Source: B1 sp034439755 (GTDB lineage Bacteria; Bacteroidota; Bacteroidia; UKL13-3). From it: DNA of 64,000 bases. This document shows positions 18,931-28,232 of the stretch, in pieces; position 1 is the stretch's first letter; each line of letters starts with the position of its first letter. The notes beneath the pieces were generated by a model that was not told the DNA's origin, did no database searches, and saw only the letters and a list, made by a program, of their open reading frames with translations. The DNA is taken from NCBI GenBank assembly GCA_034439755.1, contig JAWXAZ010000117.1, forward strand, positions 15,240 through 79,239, written 5' to 3'. A program made the translations under genes and the position numbers.

Positions 18931-21900
18931 ATGCCTATACAAAAACTTTTGGTTGCCAATAGAGGCGAAATTGCAATCCGCGTGTTTCGTGCAGCGGTAG
19001 AACTTGATATAAAAACGGTTGCTATTTATACGTATGAAGATAGGTATTCTTTGCACCGGTATAAAGCTGATGAAAGCTATCAAATAGGAAAAGAAACAGA
19101 CCCTTTAAAACCCTATTTAGACATTGAAGAAATTATTCATGTTGCCAAAAACAACAAGGCAGATGCCATACATCCTGGTTATGGATTTTTAAGTGAGAAC
19201 GCCCTATTTGCGCAGCGTTGTAGGGAGGAAGGGATCGTATTTATTGGTCCAGATCCAGAGGTAATGCGCCAATTGGGCGATAAGGTGATGGCCAAGAAAG
19301 TTGCCATTAGGGCACAAGTACCCATCATTGAAGATAGCATAGAAGATTTGGTCAGTTTTGAAGTTGCCCAAAAGGAGGCGGAGCGAATTGGTTTTCCTGT
19401 TATGATTAAAGCGGCTGCGGGTGGAGGTGGCCGAGGAATGCGGGTTGTGCGAGATGTGGCCAGTCTGGAAAACAGTTATTTAGAGGCAAAGAATGAAGCC
19501 AAAGTTGCCTTTGGAGATGATACCCTATTTATAGAAAAATTTATTGATGAGCCCAGGCATATTGAAGTTCAGATAATGGGCGACCGACATGGAAACTTGG
19601 TGCATTTGCATGAAAGAGATTGTAGTGTGCAAAGGCGGTTTCAGAAAGTAGTTGAAATGGCGCCAGCGCCTTCTATTTCTGACAAAACCAGGAATGCTTT
19701 GCATGCGTATGCATTAAAGATTTGCAAAGAAGTAAATTACAATAATGTGGGTACGGTTGAGTTTTTGGTTGACAAAAAAGAACAGATATTTTTTATTGAA
19801 GTAAACCCAAGGATACAAGTTGAGCATACGGTTACAGAAGCTGTAACAGGCATTGACATTGTAAAGGGGCAAATACGCATTGCAGAAGGTTTGGAGTTAA
19901 GCTCTCCAGAAATTAATATTCCCAATCAAGAATCTATTAAGATTGATGGATTTGCGGTACAAGTTCGCATTACCACAGAGGATCCTGCCAATGGATTTAA
20001 GCCCGATCATGGCACCATTATAGCCTACAGAAATGCTGGTGGACCGGGTATACGTTTGGATGAAGGCAGTTGTTACCCGAATGTAAAAATATCGCCCTTT
20101 TTTGATTCCTTGTTGGTAAAAGTTACGGCCAGGGGAAGGAACTTATTTGAGGCATCGGAGCGATTGCAGCGCGCGTTAAAAGAGTTTAGAATTAGGGGGG
20201 TTAAAACCAATATTAGCTTTTTAGAAAATGTATTGAAGCATCCTGCTTTTTTGGATGGAAAGACAACGGTTAATTTTATTGATGCTCATCCCGAGTTGTT
20301 TAATTTTACTAAGAAAATGGATCGGGGCACAAAGGCCTTGATGTATATAGCCGACATTACGGTGAATGGAAATGCCGATGTAAAATTTTCTGATCCAAAA
20401 AAGGTTTTTAGGAATCCGGTGGTACCAGATTTTAATAAATATGGTGCTTTTCCAAAAGGCACAAAAGATTTGTTAAATGAGTTGGGTCGAACCAAATTTA
20501 CAGCATGGTTGAAGGCAGAAAAAGGCATCCATTACACAGACTGTACATGGCGCGATGCACACCAAAGTTTAATGGCCACGCGGGTAAGAACCACCGACAT
20601 TTTGAAGGTTGCAGAATCTTACGCGAAGAACAATCCGGAGGTATTTTCTTTGGAGATGTGGGGCGGCGCTACCTTTGATGTAAGTTTGAGGTTCTTGCAT
20701 GAAAATCCTTGGCAGCGGTTGCAATTGTTGAGGGAAGCCGTGCCTAATATTTTGTTTCAGATGTTAATTAGGGGTTCTAATGCGGTTGGATATAAGGCTT
20801 ATCCAGATAATTTGGTGGAACGCTTTATTGAAGAAAGTGGGAAGAAAGGCATTGACCTATTTAGGATATTTGATTCATTGAATTGGATTGAGGGAATGAA
20901 GGTTAGTATACAAGCGGTGAATGAGAGAACGCCGGGCTTGGCAGAGGCATGTATTTGTTACACTGGAGATTTTCTTGACCCAGAGAAAAATCATAAATTT
21001 AATTTAGAATATTACCTCACACTTGCGAGGAAATTAGAAGATGCTGGTGCGCATATTTTGGGTATAAAAGATATGGCGGGCTTGTTGAAACCCTATCAGG
21101 CCGAGATCTTGGTTAAAGAATTAAAGAAGGCGGTTGATTTACCTATTCATTTGCATACCCATGATACCAGCAGCATACAGGCAGCTACCTATTTAAAAGC
21201 GATAGAAGCGGGTGTGGATGTGGTGGATGTTGCCTTGGCAAGCATGAGTGGACTTACCTCGCAACCTAATTTCAATTCGATTGTTTCTATGTTGCATGGC
21301 ACGGAAAGAGCGCAAAAAATGAACTTAAAATCGCTCAATGAATTTTCTAATTATTGGGAGGCGGTGCGCGAGTTTTATTATCCGTTTGAGCATGAATTAA
21401 AGGCGGGAACGGCAGAGGTTTACGACCATGAAATTCCGGGCGGACAATATTCAAATTTGCGGCCGCAAGCACGCAGTTTGGGGTTGGAAGATAAGTTTGA
21501 AACCATTAAACAGAACTACGTGGTGGTTAACAAAATGTTTGGCGATATAGTAAAGGTTACGCCTAGTTCTAAGGTTGTGGGTGATATGGCTTTATTTATG
21601 ACAGCCAATGGTTACGCTGCTAAGGACATTTTGGAAAACGGCGATTTAATATCCTTCCCAGACAGTGTAATAGAATTGTTTATGGGAGAATTGGGTCAGA
21701 ACCCAGGTGGATTTCCGAGTGCGTTATCTAACAAGATTTTGAAGGGCAAAATTCCTTTTAAGGGAAGGCCTAATGAACATTTAGCGCCAATAGATTTTGA
21801 CAAAGAATTTGAATTATTTCAAGAGAAATTTGGCTTAGAATACACCTTTTTGGATTGCTTGAGTTATTTATTTTACCCTAAAGTATTTGAAGAATATGCC

Positions 21901-22371
21901 AATAAAAGGGAGCAGTTTGGGCCATTGTGGCATTTGCCAACACCAGTATTTTTTTATGGGTTGAAGAACAATGAGGAATCCTTAATTGAGTTGGCACGGG
22001 GCAAAAATATTTTGATTAGGATGTTAAATGTGATAGATGAGGGAGATGACAAACGCTTGGTATTTTTTAGGTTAAATGGTCAGACTAGAAATGTGGAGGT
22101 GATAGACCGTAACTTTAAAGGGACCAAATTGACCAATAGAAAAGTGAGCAATGAAAATGAGATTGGATCGCCATTGCAAGGCAGGCTTTCTAAGGTATTG
22201 GTGAAAGCTGGTGAGGAGGTTTTAAAGAATACGCCCTTGTTTGCGATTGAGGCCATGAAGATGGAAAGCACTGTGGTGGCGCCTCGTTCTGGCAAAGTAG
22301 AATCTGTTTTGTTGGGCGATGGGGTATTAATTGAACAAGATGATGTGGTGGTAATTTTATCGAAATTATGA
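18931..22371 (+). CDS. pyc: Pyruvate carboxylase
   Basis: A single-chain biotin enzyme of 1146 residues that makes oxaloacetate from pyruvate and bicarbonate (anaplerosis). Domain order: biotin carboxylase (about 1-455, with AAGGGGRGMR and EVNPRIQVEHT), carboxyltransferase barrel (about 530-830, with CTWRDAHQSLMATR and LHTHDTSS), conserved C-terminal carboxylase region, and biotinyl domain with the biotinylated lysine K1110 in EAMKMES. The length is normal. Its stop overlaps the next start (ATGA), so the small NTF2-like gene is translationally coupled. A TAATTTG near-match to the -7 consensus lies at about 18904. Confidence 0.97.
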   Translation: MPIQKLLVANRGEIAIRVFRAAVELDIKTVAIYTYEDRYSLHRYKADESYQIGKETDPLKPYLDIEEIIHVAKNNKADAIHPGYGFLSENALFAQRCREEGIVFIGPDPEVMRQLGDKVMAKKVAIRAQVPIIEDSIEDLVSFEVAQKEAERIGFPVMIKAAAGGGGRGMRVVRDVASLENSYLEAKNEAKVAFGDDTLFIEKFIDEPRHIEVQIMGDRHGNLVHLHERDCSVQRRFQKVVEMAPAPSISDKTRNALHAYALKICKEVNYNNVGTVEFLVDKKEQIFFIEVNPRIQVEHTVTEAVTGIDIVKGQIRIAEGLELSSPEINIPNQESIKIDGFAVQVRITTEDPANGFKPDHGTIIAYRNAGGPGIRLDEGSCYPNVKISPFFDSLLVKVTARGRNLFEASERLQRALKEFRIRGVKTNISFLENVLKHPAFLDGKTTVNFIDAHPELFNFTKKMDRGTKALMYIADITVNGNADVKFSDPKKVFRNPVVPDFNKYGAFPKGTKDLLNELGRTKFTAWLKAEKGIHYTDCTWRDAHQSLMATRVRTTDILKVAESYAKNNPEVFSLEMWGGATFDVSLRFLHENPWQRLQLLREAVPNILFQMLIRGSNAVGYKAYPDNLVERFIEESGKKGIDLFRIFDSLNWIEGMKVSIQAVNERTPGLAEACICYTGDFLDPEKNHKFNLEYYLTLARKLEDAGAHILGIKDMAGLLKPYQAEILVKELKKAVDLPIHLHTHDTSSIQAATYLKAIEAGVDVVDVALASMSGLTSQPNFNSIVSMLHGTERAQKMNLKSLNEFSNYWEAVREFYYPFEHELKAGTAEVYDHEIPGGQYSNLRPQARSLGLEDKFETIKQNYVVVNKMFGDIVKVTPSSKVVGDMALFMTANGYAAKDILENGDLISFPDSVIELFMGELGQNPGGFPSALSNKILKGKIPFKGRPNEHLAPIDFDKEFELFQEKFGLEYTFLDCLSYLFYPKVFEEYANKREQFGPLWHLPTPVFFYGLKNNEESLIELARGKNILIRMLNVIDEGDDKRLVFFRLNGQTRNVEVIDRNFKGTKLTNRKVSNENEIGSPLQGRLSKVLVKAGEEVLKNTPLFAIEAMKMESTVVAPRSGKVESVLLGDGVLIEQDDVVVILSKL

Positions 22372-23105
22372 AGTTAACCTATCTATTGGTTGTGATTAGT
22401 TTTTGCTTTTTAGGAAATTCTGCTTTTGCATTAAAATTAAGATTAAGCTTAACGGATGCAAAAAGATTTGAGGAAAAGTTTGCCATAAAAGAGGGTAGGA
22501 ATTTCGCTAAAAACTTAGAAGAAAAGTTGGCAAAAAAACCAAACAACAATTCTTTTAATAATATAGAAAAATCTGTAAAAAACTTAGGGCATAAGTTTGT
22601 CCAAATTCAAATTGAAAAATGGACAAAAATTGGCAAAAAGTCTGCAAAAAATTTAGACAGTAAATTTGCTAAAACCATAGATAAAAAGTCTGCAAAAAAA
22701 CCAAATAACGATACTATAACGAAAAAAGAAAAGCCTGCTAAAAATGGCGAAAAGCAAATAAGAGCTATTATGCTGAACCAAGAGCAGGCTTGGAACAGAG
22801 GCAATTTGGATTCCTTTATGTTATATTATTGGAATTCGCCAAAGTTGCGGTTTGTATCGAAGAACAAAGTGAGTTTTGGATGGCAGCAGGTATATGATAA
22901 TTACCAAAAGAGTTATGGGACAAAAGGCGAAATGGGCAAATTGAATTTTGACATAAAATCTATTGACTTAATTGGCAAGAAAGATGCCTTGGTGGTGGGC
23001 AGTTGGAAGGTAGAAAATAACAAGGGAATATTTGAGGGCCATTATACACTTTGGTTTCAAAAAATGGGTGGAAAATGGCTTATTGTGTTGGATCATACAA
23101 GTTAA
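22368..23105 (+). CDS. Exported Lys/Ala-rich protein with NTF2-like domain
   Basis: A 245-residue protein coupled to pyc by a 4-bp overlap. It has a signal peptide (LTYLLVVISFCFLGNSAFA). Residues 25-125 are a highly basic low-complexity stretch with recurring KxAKN/KSAKK words. The C-terminal 120 residues (RAIMLNQEQAWNRGNLDSF to WFQKMGGKWLIVLDHTS) form a SnoaL/DUF4440-type cone fold. Such domains bind small ligands or are scaffolds. The basic spacer is unusual and may bind an acidic polymer or be a disordered linker. Coupling to pyruvate carboxylase probably reflects co-expression rather than shared biochemistry. Confidence 0.65.
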   Translation: MKLTYLLVVISFCFLGNSAFALKLRLSLTDAKRFEEKFAIKEGRNFAKNLEEKLAKKPNNNSFNNIEKSVKNLGHKFVQIQIEKWTKIGKKSAKNLDSKFAKTIDKKSAKKPNNDTITKKEKPAKNGEKQIRAIMLNQEQAWNRGNLDSFMLYYWNSPKLRFVSKNKVSFGWQQVYDNYQKSYGTKGEMGKLNFDIKSIDLIGKKDALVVGSWKVENNKGIFEGHYTLWFQKMGGKWLIVLDHTS

Positions 23106-23113
23106 TTTTAGGG

Positions 23114-24274
23114 ATGCAGAAAAACATAAATTTTCACCGAGGCTGGTATTTTGGGTCGTTGGCGGTTCTACTTATTGGCTTTGTTGCCTTTAAGTTTGAA
23201 GCCCTATTCTTGCCTTATTTTTGGGATGAGGCTTGGGTTTATATGCCCGCCATTAGAACCATGTCTGAGGTGGGCCCTAGCATGCTACCGGGCAGCATTG
23301 ATGCCAATTTATATACAGGGCATCCTTTGCTTTTTTATTTTCTGGCATCCACTTGGATCAAATTGTTTGGCAGCAGTTTATGGGTAGCGCACAGTTTCCC
23401 CTTACTCATTTCTGTAACTTTACTTTTGAGTGTGTTCTATGTGGCTTATCGGTGGAGCAAGGAAAGTGCCTTTTGTTTGGTGCCTTGTTTTATGCTATTA
23501 ACTGTGGTCGATTTTTTTCTTTTAAAGGAGCGAGGCAAAGAAATGTTATTAAAAATGGCGGGTATCATTTTGCTTTTTATAATTGGCTTTAGTTTCTTCT
23601 TTTTGCAAAAATTAAAGCTGGGTTGGTATTTTTTTCCACGACATTCTAATTGGATTACCATTGAAGATTTTCAATATAAGTTTGACTTGGCATTTGATAT
23701 TTTATTTAAGCAACAAGGGAGAGTTTGGTATTATGTTTTGGCTTTTGTTTGTGCTGTAATAAGCTTGCTAATTGTTGGCCATCGGTATAAAAAAATACAA
23801 TTGGTTAAGATTTTGGGCATACTCATTTTCACTTTTGGTTTTAGTTTATTTGCAGCAATTAATTTTTTCTCGACCCGATATTTGTTGGGCGCTTTACCCT
23901 TGCTTATGCTGGGATGTGGCTTGTTAATTGGGGGATTGGAGAAGACACTTTTTGCTAAAATATTGCTGCCATTGGTTTTGTTTTATGGGTGTTTTAATAT
24001 TTATACAAGCATGGAATTAAAGGAATTTTCTGATACCGAATTGAGTTATACCAAATTGCTAAAGGCACAAGTAAACATGGTAGATTATTTAAAGGCTAAT
24101 GCGCCACAAGAACAAATTTATGCGCCCTTTTTGATGTTGGTGAACTTAAGCAATTCAAAGTCGGGTTTTGTAGAAGAAGGTTTTCATTTTTTATCGAACC
24201 AAGTGTTGGATACGGCCAATGTATATTATTTGAGTTTGCCCAATGAGCACGAAAAAGAATTTGATTCTATATAG
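23114..24274 (+). CDS. Glycosyltransferase family 39-like membrane protein, probably degraded
   Basis: A polytopic membrane protein of the ArnT/PMT type that would transfer sugars from polyprenyl carriers. The catalytic acidic motif FWDEAWVYMPA lies in the first periplasmic loop, followed by YTGHPLLFYF. At 386 residues it is about 100 shorter than relatives. The stretch after SVFYVAYRWSKESAF jumps directly to a late membrane region, suggesting an internal deletion. The frame ends at TAG (24272-24274), but 24 further sense codons (to VNLHKKK) follow in frame up to TGA at 24347. It is probably non-functional. It begins 8 bp after the NTF2-like gene. Start 23114 is preferred over 23051, which overlaps that gene. 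Confidence 0.6.
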   Translation: MQKNINFHRGWYFGSLAVLLIGFVAFKFEALFLPYFWDEAWVYMPAIRTMSEVGPSMLPGSIDANLYTGHPLLFYFLASTWIKLFGSSLWVAHSFPLLISVTLLLSVFYVAYRWSKESAFCLVPCFMLLTVVDFFLLKERGKEMLLKMAGIILLFIIGFSFFFLQKLKLGWYFFPRHSNWITIEDFQYKFDLAFDILFKQQGRVWYYVLAFVCAVISLLIVGHRYKKIQLVKILGILIFTFGFSLFAAINFFSTRYLLGALPLLMLGCGLLIGGLEKTLFAKILLPLVLFYGCFNIYTSMELKEFSDTELSYTKLLKAQVNMVDYLKANAPQEQIYAPFLMLVNLSNSKSGFVEEGFHFLSNQVLDTANVYYLSLPNEHEKEFDSI

Positions 24275-24369
24275 GCCAGTGGAGGCTTAGATTTGGTTTA
24301 CCGTGCTGAGGTTGACCAAGCATGGGTGAATTTGCATAAGAAGAAGTGAGTTTCTTATATTGCCGCTCA

Positions 24370-25527
24370 ATGAACCTAAAGATAAAACAGTGGATTGATG
24401 GCTATATAGGCAAGGCGATAGTGGCTGTAAACCTTGTTTTTGTTAGGGGTTTGGGATTATTGCTAAGGCGCGATCACAGCTTAAAGAAAGCGCCAGATCA
24501 CATTTTGGTGATTAAAATATTGGGGTTGGGAAGTGTTTTGATGGCTGCCGACAGCATTTATAGCCTTAGGAAAAGGTATCCACAAGCAAAAATAATTTTA
24601 TTCTGTGGCAAGGGCATTTATACTGGCGTTGCACCGCTCAATTTATTTGATGAAATTTGGGTAAACGACGACAGCAGCTTATTGAGCATGGTGAGCTCTG
24701 GTTTTACTACCTTGTTTAAGGCCATTAGCTTGCGCAATCTTTGGGTGTTAGACCTAGAAGTATATTCTGTTTTAACCACCATTTTTAGCTCGTGGACGAT
24801 GGCTAGAAACCGGTTTGGGTTTCAATTAAACAAGGTTCATTTTAGAAATTACTTGAACACCCACAATACTTTTTTTAACCAGTTTATTACGGTTACAGAA
24901 AATTATGAAAACCTGGTAAAGTCGATGGGCGTTGAAACAATTGAACCTTATATTTTGGAGATTGGGCAATTAAATAGGCCCGAATTAGAGAAAATCATAG
25001 CCATTAATAATACCTGCAGTGAGTTGGGAGGCGATTTAAGAAAAATGCCAGACGCTTTGTTGGTTCAGACCGTAAATTACTTGTTAAATAACAGCCCTTA
25101 TACCCTAGTTTTAACGGGCGCTCCCAGCGATTTTTTAGGCAATGAAGCCTTTTTAAAAGCCAATGGATTATATACACATTTACGCGTAAGAAACATTGCA
25201 GGAAAATACAGTTTTTCTGAATATTATTCCTTGTTAAAACACCAATGTGGCGCCATGATAAGTATAGACAGTGCGCCCTTTCACATGGCTGTAAAAGCTG
25301 GCATACCAACGCTTTCGTTCTGGGGACCCATTAATCCCATTCAGCGCTTTAGGTTCGATTTGAACCAAACTCATGAAGCTATTTATTTACAAACGCCCTG
25401 TTCACCTTGCATACATTTGAGCGATGTGGTGCCTTGTGGCGGCGATAATATTTGCATGAAACAACTTACGATTGCTTTGGCTGAACCAAAATTACAATCC
25501 TTATTAAAGAAAATAAAACATGAGTAA
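24370..25527 (+). CDS. Glycosyltransferase family 9 (heptosyltransferase-like)
   Basis: A 385-residue cytoplasmic GT-B enzyme related to ADP-heptose:LPS heptosyltransferases. N-terminal half: HILVIKILGLGSVLMAADSIYSLRKRYP. The C-terminal nucleotide-sugar motif region is ISIDSAPFHMAVKAGIPTLSFWGP, typical of GT9, followed by a cysteine-rich CSPCIHLSDVVPCGG segment. It probably adds a sugar to lipopolysaccharide or another surface glycan. Start 24370 (MNLKIKQWIDG) is chosen. A GTG at 24346 overlaps the tail of the preceding frame. It overlaps the next gene by 8 bp, giving a glycan-synthesis run. Confidence 0.85.
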   Translation: MNLKIKQWIDGYIGKAIVAVNLVFVRGLGLLLRRDHSLKKAPDHILVIKILGLGSVLMAADSIYSLRKRYPQAKIILFCGKGIYTGVAPLNLFDEIWVNDDSSLLSMVSSGFTTLFKAISLRNLWVLDLEVYSVLTTIFSSWTMARNRFGFQLNKVHFRNYLNTHNTFFNQFITVTENYENLVKSMGVETIEPYILEIGQLNRPELEKIIAINNTCSELGGDLRKMPDALLVQTVNYLLNNSPYTLVLTGAPSDFLGNEAFLKANGLYTHLRVRNIAGKYSFSEYYSLLKHQCGAMISIDSAPFHMAVKAGIPTLSFWGPINPIQRFRFDLNQTHEAIYLQTPCSPCIHLSDVVPCGGDNICMKQLTIALAEPKLQSLLKKIKHE

Positions 25528-26806
25528 ACAATATAGATTTCTTCAGTTTACAATTTTTGTTTTGGTATTTACCGTCATTGGATACAGGGCCATTTATGTT
25601 TCTGTATTTGACAGTGAGCGCGCGCGAAATGGCGTGTTTGGAGATGGTTTTAGCGACAAAAACACCCTTTCTTCGGCCAATTACTTTTTAGATTCTGGGT
25701 TTACGCAAACGAGTTTTTTGCCCGTGCATGATTATTTTCCTGGCTACCCAGCTTATGTGCCATCAACCTATACGCATTACCCGCCGCTTCCCAATATTCT
25801 AGCGGGTTTGTACGGTATTCTATTTCAATCAAAAGAGGAGCTAGTGTTAAGAATTATTCCGATATTACTATCGGTCTTCTTTTTCTTTTTTATTTTTTAT
25901 GTGATAAACGATTGGCTAAAGGACGAAAAGAAAGCCATGATTGGCGCTTCGTGTTTGTGGTTGGCTAACTATTTTATTTGTTATGGCGATAATTTGCATC
26001 AACATGTATATGGCGAATTGTTAAAATGGATTTATGTTTATGGCTTGTATTTATTCCACGAATCGAATCAAAAACGTAAGTGGATTTGGGCCATGTTGAT
26101 GTTAATAATGGTGCTTGAGGTTAATATTAGTTTTGAGCAACCGGTATTTTTGGGCATTGCAACTTTGGGATTTAGTTGGATATATCAAAAGAAAATTTTC
26201 TCCTTTACTACGGTGCCTGCTGCGGCTATGGTTTTATTGGGTTTTACCTTGCATTTGGCTCAGAACGCGCATTTTTTTGGCAGTTGGCAAATGGCCATTG
26301 ATGATATGACAAAGGCTTATACCTTTAGGGCAACGGGGGTTGATGTGGAAGGTTATATTAATACACATAAGTTTACCTGGCGAGATGCTTGGGAAATTCC
26401 GTTTGATTGGTTTAATAGAATGGAGCGTTATTTTGCCATTCCGGGTTGGGCTATGATAGTTGTTTTTGGACTCACGTGGAAGGATTTTAAGCAGCAATAT
26501 CCTTTGTTTTACCAGATAAATTGGGCATTGTTTTTTGCTGCCATTACGTGGGGTTTGGTAATGAGTCAGCATGCCTATTTTCACGGGTTTACCAATAAAC
26601 ATTTTAGCATTTGGTTTGCATTAACGGCGGGGTTTTGTTTGCCCATTTATTTTAACAAAATGAAGTTGGCTTTTAAAGCCGAGAAAATCTTACCAAAAGT
26701 GTTACATATTTTGCTTATAGCTTATATGCTTGGCATGTTCTTAACGCAGCAGGTATGGGAGGTTTGGCTAAAGTTGGGTGTTTTATATCCTAAGTTTGGG
26801 AGATAA
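25520..26806 (+). CDS. Polytopic membrane protein, glycosyltransferase-like
   Basis: A 428-residue protein with about nine to ten hydrophobic segments. It overlaps the GT9 gene by 8 bp. After the first membrane helix is a loop with FGDGFSDKNTLSSANYFLDSGF and YTHYPPLPNILAGLYG. The latter resembles the THYPPLPN-type loop of GT-C dolichol- or undecaprenyl-phosphate-dependent transferases. It likely acts in the same surface-glycan pathway as its two upstream neighbours. The family is not confirmed. Confidence 0.6.
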   Translation: MSKQYRFLQFTIFVLVFTVIGYRAIYVSVFDSERARNGVFGDGFSDKNTLSSANYFLDSGFTQTSFLPVHDYFPGYPAYVPSTYTHYPPLPNILAGLYGILFQSKEELVLRIIPILLSVFFFFFIFYVINDWLKDEKKAMIGASCLWLANYFICYGDNLHQHVYGELLKWIYVYGLYLFHESNQKRKWIWAMLMLIMVLEVNISFEQPVFLGIATLGFSWIYQKKIFSFTTVPAAAMVLLGFTLHLAQNAHFFGSWQMAIDDMTKAYTFRATGVDVEGYINTHKFTWRDAWEIPFDWFNRMERYFAIPGWAMIVVFGLTWKDFKQQYPLFYQINWALFFAAITWGLVMSQHAYFHGFTNKHFSIWFALTAGFCLPIYFNKMKLAFKAEKILPKVLHILLIAYMLGMFLTQQVWEVWLKLGVLYPKFGR

Positions 26807-26906
26807 GATTGATTGCGTTTTACCTCAAAAATTTTCTTAGAAAGGAAGAAGTTAAAAGATAGTTTTATAAAATTGTTATACTTGAACCAAAAATAAATAA
26901 AAATCA

Positions 26907-27785
26907 ATGAGCACAGCATATGTATTTCCGGGGCAGGGAGCCCAATTTGTAGGAATGGGCAAAGACCTTTACGATGGCAATGAGCAGGCAAAGGCATTAT
27001 TTGAAAAGGCCAATGAGATCTTGGGATTTAGAATTACCGATATCATGTTTAGTGGTACAGAGGATGATTTAAGACAAACTAGGGTTACTCAACCGGCGGT
27101 ATTTTTGCATTCTGTGATAAAGGCATTGTGCTTAGAAAGTTTTACACCAGATATGGTGGCAGGACATAGTTTGGGGGAGTTTTCTGCTTTGGTTACCAAT
27201 AAGGTTTTGTCTTTTGAAGACGGATTAAAGTTGGTTTATGCAAGGGCAATGGCCATGCAAAAGGCATGCGAAATAGAGCCTTCTACCATGGCGGCGGTAT
27301 TGGGTTTAGAAGACCATAAAGTAGAAGAGGTTTGCGCGCAGGTAACAGATGGTATTGTGGTGCCTGCTAATTATAATTGTCCGGGACAGTTGGTTATATC
27401 TGGCAGCATAGAAGGTGTGAACCAAGCGTGTGAATTAATGAAAGCGGCCGGGGCTAAAAGGGCGTTGGTATTGCAAGTTGGTGGAGCCTTTCACTCGCCT
27501 TTGATGGAACCAGCAAGGGTTGAATTGGAAGCGGCCATTCACGCTACACATTTTAGCGAACCTATTTGTCCGGTTTATCAAAATTATGTTGCCAAGGCTG
27601 TTAGCGATGTCAATGAAATCAAATTAAACTTGGTGGCACAATTAACCGCACCAGTTAAATGGACGCAATCGGTTCGGGCCATGGTGGCAGATGGCGCTAC
27701 AGAATTTGTGGAATGCGGACCAGGCGCAGTGTTACAAGGGCTGGTAAAGAAAATACACAAAGAAGCAATTACACGCGGCGCATAA
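26907..27785 (+). CDS. fabD: Malonyl-CoA:ACP transacylase
   Basis: Loads malonate from CoA onto acyl carrier protein for fatty acid synthesis. 292 residues. It has the nucleophile S88 in GHSLGE, the catalytic H196 in GGAFHSPLM, and the oxyanion motif FPGQGAQFVGMG at the N-terminus. It is a single gene, followed by a 447-bp non-coding region dominated by 47-bp tandem repeats. Confidence 0.97.
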   Translation: MSTAYVFPGQGAQFVGMGKDLYDGNEQAKALFEKANEILGFRITDIMFSGTEDDLRQTRVTQPAVFLHSVIKALCLESFTPDMVAGHSLGEFSALVTNKVLSFEDGLKLVYARAMAMQKACEIEPSTMAAVLGLEDHKVEEVCAQVTDGIVVPANYNCPGQLVISGSIEGVNQACELMKAAGAKRALVLQVGGAFHSPLMEPARVELEAAIHATHFSEPICPVYQNYVAKAVSDVNEIKLNLVAQLTAPVKWTQSVRAMVADGATEFVECGPGAVLQGLVKKIHKEAITRGA

Positions 27786-27839
27786 TATTTTGCTAAAGTG
27801 GTTAGCATTTATGCGTTGCCAAATAGGTAATAGATTACT

Positions 27840-28135
27840 AAAAAGTAAAACTATCTATGCTAATAATTAAGTAATTGGTTAAAGCTAAATGTAAAAGCTA
27901 TTTATGCTAATAATTGAGTAATTGGTTAAAGCTAAATGTAAAAACTATCTATGCTAATAATTGAGTAATTGGTTAAAGCTAAATGTAAAAACTATCTATG
28001 CTAATAATTAAGTAATTGGTTAAAGCTAAATGTAAAAGCTATCTATGCTAATAATTAAGTAATTGGTTAAAGCTAAATGTAAAAACTATCTATGCTAATA
28101 ATTGAGTAATTGGTTAAAGCTAAATGTAAAAGCTA
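27840..28135. repeat. Six-copy 47-bp tandem repeat
   Basis: Six contiguous copies with exact 47-bp period (unit starts 27851, 27898, 27945, 27992, 28039, 28086). They differ only at a few positions (AAGT/GAGT, GCTA/ACTA, ATCTA/ATTTA). Each unit contains GCTAATAATT and TAATTGGTTAAAGC. There are no spacers, so it is not a CRISPR array. It lies between the convergent fabD and ABC-exporter genes. The flanks (27786-27836, 28136-28232) hold nothing recognisable. Confidence 0.95.
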
Positions 28136-28232
28136 CAAACGCTCCTATTTGAATATTCGGTTCATATAAATAAAAGGCTTTATACGGCATTATTTAGGTT
28201 TCGGTTTGAACCAATTAAAGTTGATTTGATTG

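Noticed and set aside
23151..23592. Two small plus-strand frames inside the GT39-like gene
   Set aside because: They are off-frame readings of membrane-helix codons; the GT39 frame has the family motifs.
27840..28135. CRISPR array
   Set aside because: The 47-bp units are contiguous with no spacers and no cas genes are nearby.
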